NCBI GenBank assembly: GCA_937873135.1
Contig: CALMVQ010000214.1
Location: forward strand, 1 to 46,885
Direction of reading: 5' to 3'
From: an uncultured Scytonema sp.
Lineage (GTDB): Bacteria; Cyanobacteriota; Cyanobacteriia; Cyanobacteriales; Nostocaceae
Length of the DNA stretch: 46,885 nt
Position 1 is the stretch's first letter. Every line of letters begins with the position of its first letter. Below are positions 18,083-26,804 of the stretch, piece by piece. The notes beneath the pieces were generated by a model that saw only the letters and a list, made by a program, of their open reading frames with translations, was not told where the DNA came from and made no database searches. The translations under genes were made by a program, and so were the position numbers.

Positions 18083-18991
18083 ATGTTGGACTCAGAGACT
18101 TTTGTACCGCAAGCAACAGCGGATGGCTCCTTTACCTTCTTTTCCAAAGAGTTTGGTGAGTCATTTCACAGCCATTATGGGGCACGGCAAGAGAGTTTTC
18201 TCAAGTTTGTGCTTCCAACTCAACTAGCACGGCAAGCCAACAGACCACTGTTGCGGTTGTTAGATGTTTGTTATGGACTAGGATACAACACTGCTGCTGC
18301 TTTGCAGACAATTTGGACAGTTAATCCCAACTGTTATGTCGAAGTCATTGGTTTAGAACTGAATGCAGCCGTACCACAAGCAGCGATCGCTCATAACTTA
18401 TTCGACGAATGGAATTGCGAATCTACTCAAATTTTGACACAGCTAGCTTTTGATCGTGAAGTGCAAACAGATAGACTGACAGCGAAACTATTCATTGGCG
18501 ATGCTAGAAATTCAATTCAGTTACTACGTCACTCTAGTTTCCAAGCTCACGCAATTTTTCTCGATCCTTTCTCACCACCTCAGTGTCCTCCTTTATGGAC
18601 TATTGAATTCATTCAACAACTTTCTCTGTGTTTACACGAGTATGGCTTCCTCGCGACTTATTCCTGTGCTGCTGCTGTACGCACAGCGCTTTTAGCAGCC
18701 GGGTTACAAATAGGTTCTACACCACCTGTAGGAAGACGAACACCTGGTACAGTTGCAGCCCATATAACAAGAGGAGGAGAAAATGAGTGTACAACCTTTA
18801 GTCTCCACAACTCCTTCACTCTCTCAGAAACGGAAAAAGAACATTTGCTAACTCGTGCTGCTGTTCCCTATCGCGATCCAGGATTGAACGATCCTGCTGA
18901 TGTCATACTCGAACGCCGACGACAAGAGCAGCAAGCCTGTTCGTTAGAGCCTACCTCTCGTTGGCGAAAACGTTGTTTATCTAAAAATTGA
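18083..18991 (+). CDS. mnmD: MnmD-like tRNA 5-aminomethyl-2-thiouridine methyltransferase
   Basis: 302 residues. This is the stand-alone form of the MnmC methyltransferase domain (DUF752), which finishes mnm5s2U34 in the tRNA wobble position using S-adenosylmethionine. Visible are FFSKEFGESFHSHYGA near the start, the SAM site LLDVCYGLGYNTAAAL (about 56-72), VIGLELNAA, FLDPFSPPQCPPLWT (about 155-170), and the closing ATYSCAAAVRTALLAAGLQIGSTPPVGRRTPGT. The oxidoreductase domain of MnmC is absent, as usual in cyanobacteria and plants. Start ATG 18083; no strong ribosome binding site. Confidence 0.92.
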   Translation: MLDSETFVPQATADGSFTFFSKEFGESFHSHYGARQESFLKFVLPTQLARQANRPLLRLLDVCYGLGYNTAAALQTIWTVNPNCYVEVIGLELNAAVPQAAIAHNLFDEWNCESTQILTQLAFDREVQTDRLTAKLFIGDARNSIQLLRHSSFQAHAIFLDPFSPPQCPPLWTIEFIQQLSLCLHEYGFLATYSCAAAVRTALLAAGLQIGSTPPVGRRTPGTVAAHITRGGENECTTFSLHNSFTLSETEKEHLLTRAAVPYRDPGLNDPADVILERRRQEQQACSLEPTSRWRKRCLSKN

Positions 18992-19548
18992 AGCAGAATG
19001 CTGTTTTAGTCCTCTTGAATTATTGTTCTCTAACCCTCTGTATGTCCCTACCGCTTCTTGAGCATCCAGATCGTTGCCATCATTGTAATATTTTTTACAA
19101 AATAATTGCTTAATTTGGTAAATCATGAGTTAATAATTTATGTGATGTGAATCACTAAAGTATAGGTAGTCCGTCACTGCTAAGTTGGGCTGAGAGTAGT
19201 TTGATAATCACTATGACTCGGACGGGAAGATGTGTAGTTGTATAGCTTATGATCGGAACTTTGATCTAAATTTACCCTGTCAAGTGTCAAGACATCCTTA
19301 TTATGTTAAAAAAAATACGTAAAAAACCTGATTTAAGATTTATAAGAGTTGTTCATACTGTAATAGGAGCAGACAAATTAATCGTCAATAGTACTGATTA
19401 TGTTCTCAACATAACTAAAGAATTTTTACTATGAATGATAGTAGCAAATATCAAGATAAAGTAAATTCAGAATAAAAGGATATCAACGAAAAAATTATTT
19501 TTTGAAACAAAACACAGTCAACAAACTTTCTAAAATTGGAGTACCCTT
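18992..19548. other. Intergenic region upstream of the HD-GYP gene
   Basis: 557 bp without a recognisable gene. A weak inverted pair (CCGTC near 19171, GACGG near 19221) could make a leader structure. I compared the region by eye with known c-di-GMP riboswitch cores and saw no match. Confidence 0.45.
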
Positions 19549-20784
19549 GTGGTGCAGTGGAAATCCAAATATACTCAATCGATCAAACAAGTTGCTAGTG
19601 GTTCTATCCCAGCAAACATAGTTCAAAATCTTGATGTAAATCAGAGTTTAATATTGCAGAATATAGAAGATTCTGCTATAGATTTATCGCAACACGATTT
19701 GATACTAGATCAGGGCGAATCTTCGTCTTTAAAGAATAATAGTGTCAATGACAATTACAATTCATTAGTGGTGAGAACGCCACAAGCCAAAAATTCGATA
19801 GTGGATGGCTTTGATTCAGAGGCACCAAAAGTTTTAGTAGTTGACGATCATGCTGCCAGTCGCATGACGGCTGTTGCTCTGTTAGCATTGGAAGGCTACG
19901 AAATCATTGAGGCAGAGAGCGGTTATGCTGCTGTGGAACTAGTTACTCAGAAACACCCAGATCTCATTTTGCTGGATGTCATGATGCCGGGAATGGATGG
20001 GTTTGAGGTATGCCAGTTGCTCAAGCAAGATGAGCAGACAAGACTCATCCCAGTCATTTTTATTACGGCTCTTAATGACAGGCGCTCGCGTATCCAGGGA
20101 ATTGAAGTCGGGGCAGATGATTTTATCTCTAAACCCTTTGATCGTGTTGAATTGGCGGCGCGTGTTAAGTCCTTGGTGCGACAAAAGCGCTTAAATGAAG
20201 ATTTAGATCATGCCGAAAAAGTTCTATTCTCTATTGCTCAGGCGATTGAAAGTCGCGATCCCAATACTGGCGATCATTGTGAACGATTAGTAAAATTTGG
20301 CAAAGCTTTTGGCGAACACCTCAATTGCTCTCGTACCCAAATTCGAGATTTGATGTGGGGTGGTTATCTTCATGACATCGGTAAAGTAGGTATTCCCGAT
20401 GCGGTACTGCTCAAGTGCGGCAAACTGACAAACGAAGAGTGGGACATCATGAAACAGCACGTTGTCATTGGAGAAAAAATTTGCCAACCACTGCGTAGTA
20501 TGCGGGGAGTCATTCCCATCATCCGCCATCATCACGAACGTTGGAACGGCTCGGGCTACCCTGATGGACTGATAGGCGATAATATTCCCTACTTGGCGCA
20601 AGTGTTTCAAATGGTTGACATTTTCGACGCCTTGACAAGCGAACGACCTTACAAAAAAGCTTTCACAAAAGAAAAAGCACTCTCCATTATGGCAGAAGAA
20701 ACACTTAATGGCTGGCGCAATGCTAAGCTCATGCAACAGTTTACAGAGTTTGTTAATTCTGGCAATGAATGGCGAAAACTCTAA
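19549..20784 (+). CDS. Response regulator with HD-GYP phosphodiesterase domain
   Basis: 411 residues, GTG start. A non-conserved N-terminal tail (1-92) precedes a receiver domain (about 93-210: VLVVDDH, phosphoacceptor D143 in LLDVMMPG, FITA, SKPFD). An HD-GYP domain follows at about 220-400, with HD at 275-276 in LHDIGKVGIPD, HHHERWNGSGYPDGL from 327, and the GYP triad at 336-338, so all metal ligands look intact. The family hydrolyses cyclic di-GMP. Phosphorylation by an unlinked histidine kinase is expected; none is adjacent. Confidence 0.93.
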   Translation: MVQWKSKYTQSIKQVASGSIPANIVQNLDVNQSLILQNIEDSAIDLSQHDLILDQGESSSLKNNSVNDNYNSLVVRTPQAKNSIVDGFDSEAPKVLVVDDHAASRMTAVALLALEGYEIIEAESGYAAVELVTQKHPDLILLDVMMPGMDGFEVCQLLKQDEQTRLIPVIFITALNDRRSRIQGIEVGADDFISKPFDRVELAARVKSLVRQKRLNEDLDHAEKVLFSIAQAIESRDPNTGDHCERLVKFGKAFGEHLNCSRTQIRDLMWGGYLHDIGKVGIPDAVLLKCGKLTNEEWDIMKQHVVIGEKICQPLRSMRGVIPIIRHHHERWNGSGYPDGLIGDNIPYLAQVFQMVDIFDALTSERPYKKAFTKEKALSIMAEETLNGWRNAKLMQQFTEFVNSGNEWRKL

Positions 20785-20917
20785 TAACAAGAGCCCACGA
20801 GCAGGAGAGAATAATAACTTCTGACTCGTGAGTCCTGTCTTTCCATTACCGATTATCCTCTTAACTGGTATCATTAATGAGCCTATACTTAAAGCGCGTA
20901 ATAGCTAATAGCTAAAT

Positions 20918-22276
20918 ATGGTAGTTGTAGCAATTCTAGCGGCAGGACGCGGGACACGGATGAAATCACATATACCCAAGGTTTTACATTCTTTGGGTGG
21001 GCGATCGCTAATTGAAAGAGTTGTGGAAAGTGTCAAACCGCTTTCGCCTTCAAGACAGATGGTGATTGTCGGGTATCAGGCTGTGGAAGTGCAAGCAGCT
21101 ATGCAGTCAATACTAAACCTTGAGTTTGTTGAACAGACTGTGCAACTAGGTACAGGTCATGCCATTCAACAATTACTTCCCCACCTAGAAGGCTATACTG
21201 GAGATCTACTGGTGTTATCCGGGGATGTACCGTTATTACGCACCGAAAGCTTGAGGCAACTGTTACAAACTCATCAAGAACACCAAAGAGCCGCTACGAT
21301 CCTAACCGCGCATGTGACAAATCCTAAAGGCTACGGGCGTGTTTTTTGTAACGGGGAAAATATTGTGCAACAAATTGTTGAAGACAAAGATTGCACTCCC
21401 GAACAAAAACAAAATTGTCGGATTAATGCGGGAATTTACTGCTTTCGTTGGCAGGAGTTAGAGAAAATTCTGCCGCACTTGCAAACAAATAATGCTCAGA
21501 AAGAGTATTATCTGACCGATGCCGTAAGTCAAATGGAATCGGTAATGGCTGTAGATTTAGAGGATGATCAGGAAATTATGGGAATCAATGATCGCCTGCA
21601 ACTCGCAACAGCATACGAGATTTTACAAAAGCGAATCAAAGAAAAATGGATGGCGGCAGGTGTCACTCTCATCGATCCCGCCTCCATCACAATTGACGAT
21701 ACCGTTCAATTACAACCGGATGTTATTATAGAACCCCAAACTCACCTGCGGGGTAGTACAGTTATTGAGACTGGGTGTCGTATTGGACCAGGAAGTTTGA
21801 TTGAAAATAGCCAATTGGGTGAAAATGTTACGGTACTGTATTCTGTCGTAACAGATAGCAACGTGCAAGCAGGAACTAGGATTGGTCCCTATGCCAATTT
21901 ACGCTCTCATGTAGAAGTGGGTGTCGGTTGTCGTGTGGGGAATTTTGTGGAATTAAAAAATACTCAGTTGGGCGATCGCAGCAACGTTGCTCATTTGTCT
22001 TATTTGGGTGATATGACGACAGGAAATTACGTAAATATCGGCGCAGGTACGATTACAGCCAACTATGACGGTGTGAAGAAACACCGTACAATCATCGGTG
22101 ATCGCACTAAAACTGGCTCTAATAGCGTTCTAGTTGCACCGCTTACTCTGGGAAATGATGTTTACGTAGCAGCTGGTTCTACTGTTACAGAAAATGTCTC
22201 AGATGATTGTCTGGTGATCGCCCGTGCCCGTCAAGTCGTGAAACCAGGTTGGCGCAAGAAAAGTCCTGAGTGCTGA
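20918..22276 (+). CDS. glmU: Bifunctional GlmU (acetyltransferase / uridyltransferase)
   Basis: 452 residues. It acetylates glucosamine-1-phosphate and joins it to UTP to make UDP-GlcNAc for peptidoglycan and lipopolysaccharide. N-terminal nucleotidyltransferase: [11 protein letters not shown] (7-17), [17 protein letters not shown]-terminal left-handed beta helix: hexapeptide repeats from about 255, [46 protein letters not shown]. The last codons (SPEC and stop) come from an STRR repeat, so the extreme C-terminus is repeat-derived. It converges on the isoaspartyl peptidase gene. Confidence 0.97.
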   Translation: MVVVAILAAGRGTRMKSHIPKVLHSLGGRSLIERVVESVKPLSPSRQMVIVGYQAVEVQAAMQSILNLEFVEQTVQLGTGHAIQQLLPHLEGYTGDLLVLSGDVPLLRTESLRQLLQTHQEHQRAATILTAHVTNPKGYGRVFCNGENIVQQIVEDKDCTPEQKQNCRINAGIYCFRWQELEKILPHLQTNNAQKEYYLTDAVSQMESVMAVDLEDDQEIMGINDRLQLATAYEILQKRIKEKWMAAGVTLIDPASITIDDTVQLQPDVIIEPQTHLRGSTVIETGCRIGPGSLIENSQLGENVTVLYSVVTDSNVQAGTRIGPYANLRSHVEVGVGCRVGNFVELKNTQLGDRSNVAHLSYLGDMTTGNYVNIGAGTITANYDGVKKHRTIIGDRTKTGSNSVLVAPLTLGNDVYVAAGSTVTENVSDDCLVIARARQVVKPGWRKKSPEC

Positions 22277-22411
22277 GTGCTGAGTAAATAGTGACTGAGA
22301 TTGCGTTGAAATTTAGAATGTTTCTTTCTTCACTTTTTTCTGACTCAGGACTCAGCACTCAGGACTCAGCACTGACTCAGCACTCAGCACTCAGCACTCA
22401 GCACTCAGCAC
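22264..22411. repeat. STRR heptamers (ACTCAGC) forming a convergent-gene hairpin
   Basis: The left arm (22266-22285) has three CTGAGTG-type heptamers. The right arm (22341-22411) has about ten units of ACTCAGC and ACTCAGG. The arms are reverse complements, so transcripts from either side can fold into a stem of about 20 bp. The left arm supplies the last codons and stop of glmU, and the right arm supplies the last codons and stop of the isoaspartyl peptidase. It probably works as a bidirectional terminator. Confidence 0.8.
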
Positions 22412-23351
22412 TGATTGTACCGACAGGAATTTCCAACGTGTCGCCAATCTTTTCGCCGTCGTGGTATGCGGCAAGGAGAATTTCACAAGTTTTTCCCCAT
22501 GCGATCGCCCCAGTTGCATCAAGAGCGATCGCGCCGAAATCCCGCTTGTGTTCGTCTGCTTCTGTAAATGAGCGTTGCATAGCCTCTTTGAGGGACATCC
22601 CATCCGTGACACGTACGACAACACGTGCCGCAAAGCACTCATCTATAATGTCTTCTCCAATACCAGTACAAGTAACAGCAGCGTGAGGAGTAGCATAATT
22701 ACCTGCTGGCATAGCAGAATCACTGACGCGCCCAATCCGTTCAAACCCCTTACCTCCTGTGGAAGTGCCCACAGCGAGTTTACCATTCGTGTCTAAAGCT
22801 ACCACGCCAATCGTACCGCGTCGAGCATTTTTGGTTTCTAGCATTTCCTGTTCTGCAACCACATTCGCCATTGCTCTGTTAAAATTATCCTGACGTTCCT
22901 GTATCCACTCTTGCAACCGCAAATCAGTTAAACCGTTATAAGTGGGAGTTTGTAATTCCCTTGCAAGTTCTGCCGCACCAAAATCTGATAGGACTCGGTC
23001 CGGAGAGGTTTGTAAAAATTCTACTAAGTTGATAGGATTTTTTACACGCGAAACATTAATGACGCCGCTAAAACTTTGGGACGTGCCATCCATAAGAGAG
23101 GCACTCATGCGGATTTGACCGTCTGATTGTAGCACCGAACCAGTACCGGCATTAAAGCACGGATCGTCTTCTAACATTTGACAACCCCGCACGACTGCCA
23201 ATGCGGCACTAACACCTGATAGTAGTAAAGAATATACTTCCTCCACCACTGGATAAAGTGAGCTACGCACCACCGTCGCTCCCCCTTTACTTTTGAGGGA
23301 ACTACCACTTCCCCCATGAATAATTAATTTGGGTTTGATCTTTAAATCCAT
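22398..23351 (-). CDS. iaaA: Isoaspartyl peptidase / L-asparaginase (plant type)
   Basis: 317 residues from ATG 23351 (AAGGAAG just upstream). An in-frame TTG at 23384 would overlap the upstream stop by TTGA and cannot be excluded. It is an Ntn-hydrolase that cleaves itself before the nucleophile Thr180 in RRGTIGVVALD. Also visible are the N-terminal LIIHGGSGSS, DDPCFNAGTGSVL, GVINVSRVKNP, STGGKGFERIGRVSDSAMPAGNYA and VTCTGIGEDII. It degrades isoaspartyl dipeptides and asparagine, and may help mobilise cyanophycin breakdown products. It sits downstream of the DUF2256 gene in the same direction. Confidence 0.94.
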   Translation of the reverse strand: MDLKIKPKLIIHGGSGSSLKSKGGATVVRSSLYPVVEEVYSLLLSGVSAALAVVRGCQMLEDDPCFNAGTGSVLQSDGQIRMSASLMDGTSQSFSGVINVSRVKNPINLVEFLQTSPDRVLSDFGAAELARELQTPTYNGLTDLRLQEWIQERQDNFNRAMANVVAEQEMLETKNARRGTIGVVALDTNGKLAVGTSTGGKGFERIGRVSDSAMPAGNYATPHAAVTCTGIGEDIIDECFAARVVVRVTDGMSLKEAMQRSFTEADEHKRDFGAIALDATGAIAWGKTCEILLAAYHDGEKIGDTLEIPVGTISAEC

Positions 23352-23380
23352 CTCTTCCTTGCATGTTTGTAAGGGGTTAT

Positions 23381-23545
23381 TCAATTTGTCTCATTTTTAG
23401 CTTCAGAACGACGCCGTCGGCAACGTTCTGAGCAATATTTCACATCATCCCAACAATCTTCCCATTTCTTGCGCCAGGTGAAGGGACGTTGACATACCGG
23501 ACAGATTTTTGTTGGCAAGTCAGATTTAGAACGAACACGTCCCAT
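23381..23545 (-). CDS. DUF2256 small zinc-ribbon protein
   Basis: 54 residues, below the usual ORF cut-off. It reads [18 protein letters not shown], then [20 protein letters not shown], then [11 protein letters not shown], with CPVC and CxxxxxYCSERC ligands spaced as in a zinc ribbon. It matches the DUF2256 family as I remember it; function unknown. Its TGA stop overlaps a possible TTG start of the isoaspartyl peptidase, so the two are probably co-transcribed. Basic C-terminus, possibly nucleic-acid binding (inference). Confidence 0.88.
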   Translation of the reverse strand: MGRVRSKSDLPTKICPVCQRPFTWRKKWEDCWDDVKYCSERCRRRRSEAKNETN

Positions 23546-23864
23546 ATTTATACCGTGGAGATTTGAGGAGCGAGAAAGTGAGAGTTAGGACAACCATTAT
23601 AACCAATAAGTTACAAAAGCATGACACTTTTGGGGAATTTAAGATAGGGTTTGTCCCCATTTAACCAGATAGTAAAATTGTGGAGCATTCAAAGCCTATA
23701 GCAGGAAAACTGTATCTATAACAATCACTGCCCGAAAGCGATCGCGCTGGTTATGATGTGACTTCACCAACCAATTGTCAGATCTGAGTGTAGCTTCTAC
23801 TTACAATAAAGTTGGTAATTACTGATAAATATATAACAAACATAGAAGGAATATTGTCGCTAAA
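23546..23864. other. Divergent promoter region DUF2256 / pyrD
   Basis: 319 bp, no gene seen. One HIP1 site near 23741. No operator recognised. Confidence 0.4.
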
Positions 23865-25010
23865 TTGGATATCTATCAAGTTTTAGTTCGTCCCTTTTTG
23901 TTCTCTCTGGTAAAAACAGATCCCGAGTGGCTGCACCAGCAGACAATCAACAATTTAAGTCGATGGGGAAAGACTTCTCATCGCTCTCCTGCAAGCTGGA
24001 TTGACAGAAGCCTACAGCAATCCTTGTGCCTCAGTAATCCACGTCTGGAACAAACTCTGTTTGGACTTCGCTTCCCTAACCCTATGGGTTTGGCAGCAGG
24101 GTTTGATAAGGATGGTGTTGCCGCGCCCATTTGGTCAAGCCTTGGTTTTGGCTTTGCAGAATTGGGAACTGTGACTTTTCATCCACAGCCGGGAAATCCG
24201 CCTCCCCGCTTGTTTCGCTTGCCTTTAGACAAAGCTGCCCTGAATCGTATGGGGTTTAATAATTGTGGTGCCCAGATTATGGCGACACGATTAGCACAAA
24301 TCAGGCACGAGTCCACCTTGTCGATACCTATAGGTATAAATTTAGGTAAATCTAAGGTGACACCGTTAGAAGAAGCCGCAAAAGATTATCTCGATAGTTT
24401 TCGCTTACTGAAAGATTGCGGAGACTATTTTGTGGTCAATGTGTCTTCCCCTAATACCCCAGGATTGCGATCGCTCCAAGATGCTGCCATGCTAGGTACT
24501 ATCTTGGATGTCTTGCAGCAGGAAAATAGCGCATACAAACCTCTTTTTGTCAAGATAGCACCGGATTTGGAATGGGAAGCGATCGCGGACATTATTTCCC
24601 TTGCCAACACCTACCGATTGGCTGGAATTATTGCCACGAATACCACTATTCGCCGTGATGGACTGAAAACTCAGATAATTTCCCAAACTGGCAAATCTGT
24701 CCGGGAAGAAGCAGGTGGTATAAGTGGTGTGCCCTTAAGTGATCGTTCCACTGAGGTTATTCGGTTTATTTGGCAGCAAACCCAAGGGCAATTGCCAATC
24801 ATCGGCGTTGGTGGCATTTTTACAGATGAAGACGCCTGGGAAAAAATAACTGCTGGTGCAAGTCTTATCCAGGTTTATACAGGCTGGATTTATGAAGGTC
24901 CACTGATGGTACGCCGAATTCTTGCAGGTTTGCTTTCCAAGCTAGAACAAAACGGATTAAATTCCATCTCCGAAGCTGTGGGTTTAGAAGTAAAAAGTAG
25001 TATTCACTAA
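23865..25010 (+). CDS. pyrD: Dihydroorotate dehydrogenase (quinone), class 2
   Basis: 381 residues. Oxidises dihydroorotate to orotate in pyrimidine synthesis and passes electrons to quinone at the membrane. The N-terminal amphipathic part ([25 protein letters not shown]) is the class-2 membrane/quinone module. The FMN barrel has [38 protein letters not shown] with the catalytic Ser, [12 protein letters not shown] and YTGWIYEGP. The start is TTG 23865, matching the family's MDIY start; AGAAGGA is 14 nt upstream, rather far. Its TAA overlaps the stop of the convergent gene by 4 nt (CTAA). Confidence 0.95.
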   Translation: MDIYQVLVRPFLFSLVKTDPEWLHQQTINNLSRWGKTSHRSPASWIDRSLQQSLCLSNPRLEQTLFGLRFPNPMGLAAGFDKDGVAAPIWSSLGFGFAELGTVTFHPQPGNPPPRLFRLPLDKAALNRMGFNNCGAQIMATRLAQIRHESTLSIPIGINLGKSKVTPLEEAAKDYLDSFRLLKDCGDYFVVNVSSPNTPGLRSLQDAAMLGTILDVLQQENSAYKPLFVKIAPDLEWEAIADIISLANTYRLAGIIATNTTIRRDGLKTQIISQTGKSVREEAGGISGVPLSDRSTEVIRFIWQQTQGQLPIIGVGGIFTDEDAWEKITAGASLIQVYTGWIYEGPLMVRRILAGLLSKLEQNGLNSISEAVGLEVKSSIH

Positions 25011-25735
25011 CTTTTGCTTTCTTCTAAAGGGAAAAACTCCTTAATTTCTCGTGAGTATTTCCAGGCAATGCCATCCGGATCGCGGTTGCGACTCCATTCG
25101 GGAAACTCCGGATCGTCTCGCCGTTTATAGACAGTACTGGAATAAACATTGAGTCGCTTAGCCAGTTCAGATTGAATCAGAGATCCAAACATTAACTGTT
25201 TTTCTAGGGGTCGTTTGACTTCCTCCTGAGTCGGGGGTGGTGGTAATTGAGTTTCTAGTTCTTGTTGCTGCTTAGGGGGCGGTGGTGCTAGAAATGGTAA
25301 GGTCTTTTTGGCAACTGATTGAGAAATTAGTTCTTTGGGCGGCTCACTAATGTCAAGTATGCTGCCCAATGTACTAGATGTAATAAAGTAATACACATTG
25401 CTTTGGTCTTCCGAGTCTATGGCGTTGGCACCAAATTCCTTGGCTTTACTATCTAGGAAGCGCTTTGCCTTTTCCCCAGAAAAATTGCCCTTAAGTGCTA
25501 AGTCCATGGACGTAATTCTGCCTTGGTTTTCCTGAATCAATTTATGGAAAATCGGATTAACTTGCAGACTCCACTGTTGCCATTGATAACGCTGCCATAT
25601 ATTGAATGCTATGACCAGCAGGATGAACGCCAGCCACATTCGCCAGGTAGCAACTAGGAAAATAATCAAAAATGAGATTGGCAAAAGTAGAACGAGATAA
25701 CCTTTGCCGTAACTTTCTATTGGTTTGTCACTCAT
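25007..25735 (-). CDS. Membrane-anchored protein with C-terminal helix-turn-helix-like region
   Basis: 242 residues from ATG 25735 ([10 protein letters not shown]); an upstream ATG at 25750 is possible. Two hydrophobic segments at about 14-50 form a hairpin anchor. Then comes a short domain (about 65-115: [31 protein letters not shown]) that looks like a winged-helix-type unit, a Pro/Gln linker, and a C-terminal part (about 180-235: [23 protein letters not shown]) resembling a DNA-binding helix-turn-helix of the kind that reads host codons for local site choice. No named family recognised. Convergent with pyrD. Confidence 0.7.
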   Translation of the reverse strand: MSDKPIESYGKGYLVLLLPISFLIIFLVATWRMWLAFILLVIAFNIWQRYQWQQWSLQVNPIFHKLIQENQGRITSMDLALKGNFSGEKAKRFLDSKAKEFGANAIDSEDQSNVYYFITSSTLGSILDISEPPKELISQSVAKKTLPFLAPPPPKQQQELETQLPPPPTQEEVKRPLEKQLMFGSLIQSELAKRLNVYSSTVYKRRDDPEFPEWSRNRDPDGIAWKYSREIKEFFPLEESKS

Positions 25736-25943
25736 GGCGGTAATTGCCAAGTGGTTTGTTGGAAAATAATAATATTATCTTGGCAAAAATTTGGACACTT
25801 GTTTGTATCATTTGTTTTCTTGCCGAAAATTTTTCCGGCAAACTGACAAAAGTAAGTAGTCAGACAAAATTAATTACACAAAATTGGGCTTGAATCCCCT
25901 GCCCAGCTTAGAAAGCAACGTGTAATTATTTCTGTCCAGGTAC
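25736..25943. other. Intergenic, with a TTGCCG/CGGCAA hairpin
   Basis: The stretch upstream of the membrane-HTH gene contains TTGCCG-GAAAATTTTTC-type palindromic sequence near 25819-25841 that could be an operator or terminator. Otherwise nothing recognised. Confidence 0.35.
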
Positions 25944-26176
25944 TTATTGCAGATCTTGATCGCATACCCCTGACCTACTATTGCCTACAAACTCATATTA
26001 CTGAGATGGTCGCCACACTGAATGCAATAGGTTTGGGTCGAGGCGATCACTGCTTAAATGTCATGCCCCTGTTCCACATTAATGATTTGGTTGCGGCAGT
26101 CCTTGCATCGCTGAGTGCTGGAGCTAGTGTAGCTTTCCCGGTTTTGACTCTACGCGCTTTTTTACCTGGATTTTGA
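25944..26176 (+). pseudogene. Fragment of an acyl-CoA / acyl-AMP ligase
   Basis: One frame reads RIPLTYYCLQTHITEMV, ATLNAIGLGRGDHCLNVMP, LFHINDLVAAVLASLSAGAS, then runs into unrelated text and TGA at 26174. NVMPLFHIHGL and LSAGASV are hallmark strings of the AMP-binding (ANL) superfamily just after the PLTH segment. Both the P-loop (TSGTT) upstream and everything downstream are missing, so only about 60 residues of a ~500-residue enzyme remain. It lies directly upstream of the Y-RNA promoter. Confidence 0.8.
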
Positions 26177-26246
26177 CTTCCCTAAAGGGGCTAACTATTA
26201 GATGTTGAATCGACGTGTTAGCAGCTAATTTTATTTTTCCAACCAC

Positions 26247-26275
26247 TTGACATCGAGAAATACATATACTACATT
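26247..26275 (+). promoter_or_regulatory. Predicted promoter of the Y-RNA array
   Basis: TTGACA (26247-26252), 17-bp spacer, TACATT (26270-26275). The -35 is consensus and the -10 keeps four of six bases. Transcription would begin near 26282, about 60 nt before the acceptor stem of the first tRNA-like RNA, so a 5' leader would have to be removed, for example by RNase P. It is also the best candidate for transcription of the whole RNA array and rsr. Confidence 0.5.
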
Positions 26276-26341
26276 AATAATACAAAGCGAAGTTCACTTG
26301 TAGTAAATTCGCCGAGCGAACTTTGAACTTTGAATTGTTAT

Positions 26342-26473
26342 GTGGCAGGTAGCTCAATTGGTAGAGCGCCAATTTTGCCCGAAAGGGCCGGAAGAATCGA
26401 GGGTTATCGCTTTTAACGGTCGCCCCCCTTGATTCGCCGGAGATGCAGGTTCAATTCCTGCCCCGCTACACCA
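26342..26473 (+). ncRNA. yrlA: YrlA-like Y RNA 1 (tRNA-mimic with Ro-binding hairpin)
   Basis: 132 nt. 5' acceptor strand 26342-26349 pairs with 26462-26469 (one A-C mismatch, one G-U). U8-A9; D-arm GCTC-AATTGGTA-GAGC (26352-26367); T-arm GCAGG-TTCAATT-CCTGC (26445-26461); discriminator A then CCA (26471-26473). In place of an anticodon arm is a 76-nt module: a GCCC-GAAA-GGGC hairpin (26377-26388), then the Y-RNA-like strand GGAAGAATCGAGGGTTATCG. Bases 26394-26403 pair without interruption with 26426-26435 (10 bp, one G-U). This agrees with the Ro60-binding stem of Y RNAs. The neighbouring rsr gene supports the call. Confidence 0.85.
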
Positions 26474-26530
26474 AATCGGCGAATTAGGAGTGAGGAATAA
26501 AATTAAAACTCTTAACTCCTTACTTTATAC

Positions 26531-26657
26531 GTGGTGGGTAGCTCAGTGGTAGAGCGCTAACAATCCTTTTTCACCCCTTGCCTACTAAGGCCGAAGAATG
26601 AGGGTTATCGATTTGGGTTCGAGAGGTCGCGGGTTCAAATCCCGCCCCACTACACCA
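26531..26657 (+). ncRNA. yrlA: YrlA-like Y RNA 2 (tRNA-mimic)
   Basis: 127 nt. The best tRNA shell of the three: acceptor GTGGTGGG (26531-26538) pairs over 8 bp with CCCACTAC (26646-26653, one G-U); TA; D-arm GCTC-AGTGGTA-GAGC; T-arm GCGGG-TTCAAAT-CCCGC (26629-26645); discriminator A and encoded CCA (26655-26657). The insert has GCCT-ACTA-AGGC (26580-26591), then CGAAGAATGAGGGTTATCG. I cannot find a downstream strand complementary to GAATGAGGG as in RNA 1, so its Ro-binding stem must be shorter or use CCCT upstream of the hairpin. Confidence 0.83.
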
Positions 26658-26675
26658 ATTTCAGTGATGAGTGAA

Positions 26676-26797
26676 AGGTTAGGAGTGAGGAATTTTATTT
26701 CCACTCCGCGCCTCCTGTACGGGCAGGTTTAATCAAATAACTTATCAGCTCCAAAATTAATCGCTAAAACCTGCCCCTACTCCGCGCCTCCTAACTT
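26676..26797. repeat. Nested inverted repeats between Y RNAs 2 and 3
   Basis: GTTAGGAG (26678-26685) mirrors CTCCTAAC (26788-26795), and inside them GGGCAGGTTT (26721-26730) mirrors AAACCTGCCC (26767-26776). ACTCCGCGCCTCCT occurs twice (near 26702 and 26779). A smaller AGGAGT/ACTCCT hairpin lies between RNAs 1 and 2. These may separate or stabilise precursors, or may be STRR-type repeat insertions. Confidence 0.7.
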
Positions 26798-26804
26798 TAA
26801 TTAT

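Noticed and set aside
18992-19548. c-di-GMP riboswitch ahead of the HD-GYP gene
   Set aside because: Tempting because of the downstream gene, but no conserved riboswitch core could be found by eye.
22341-22411. Possible CRISPR array
   Set aside because: Units are 7 bp with no spacers; this is an STRR repeat.
22291-22686. 131-residue plus-strand ORF
   Set aside because: It runs antisense to the isoaspartyl peptidase gene and begins inside the STRR repeat; Ser/Gln/His-rich repeat-derived text.
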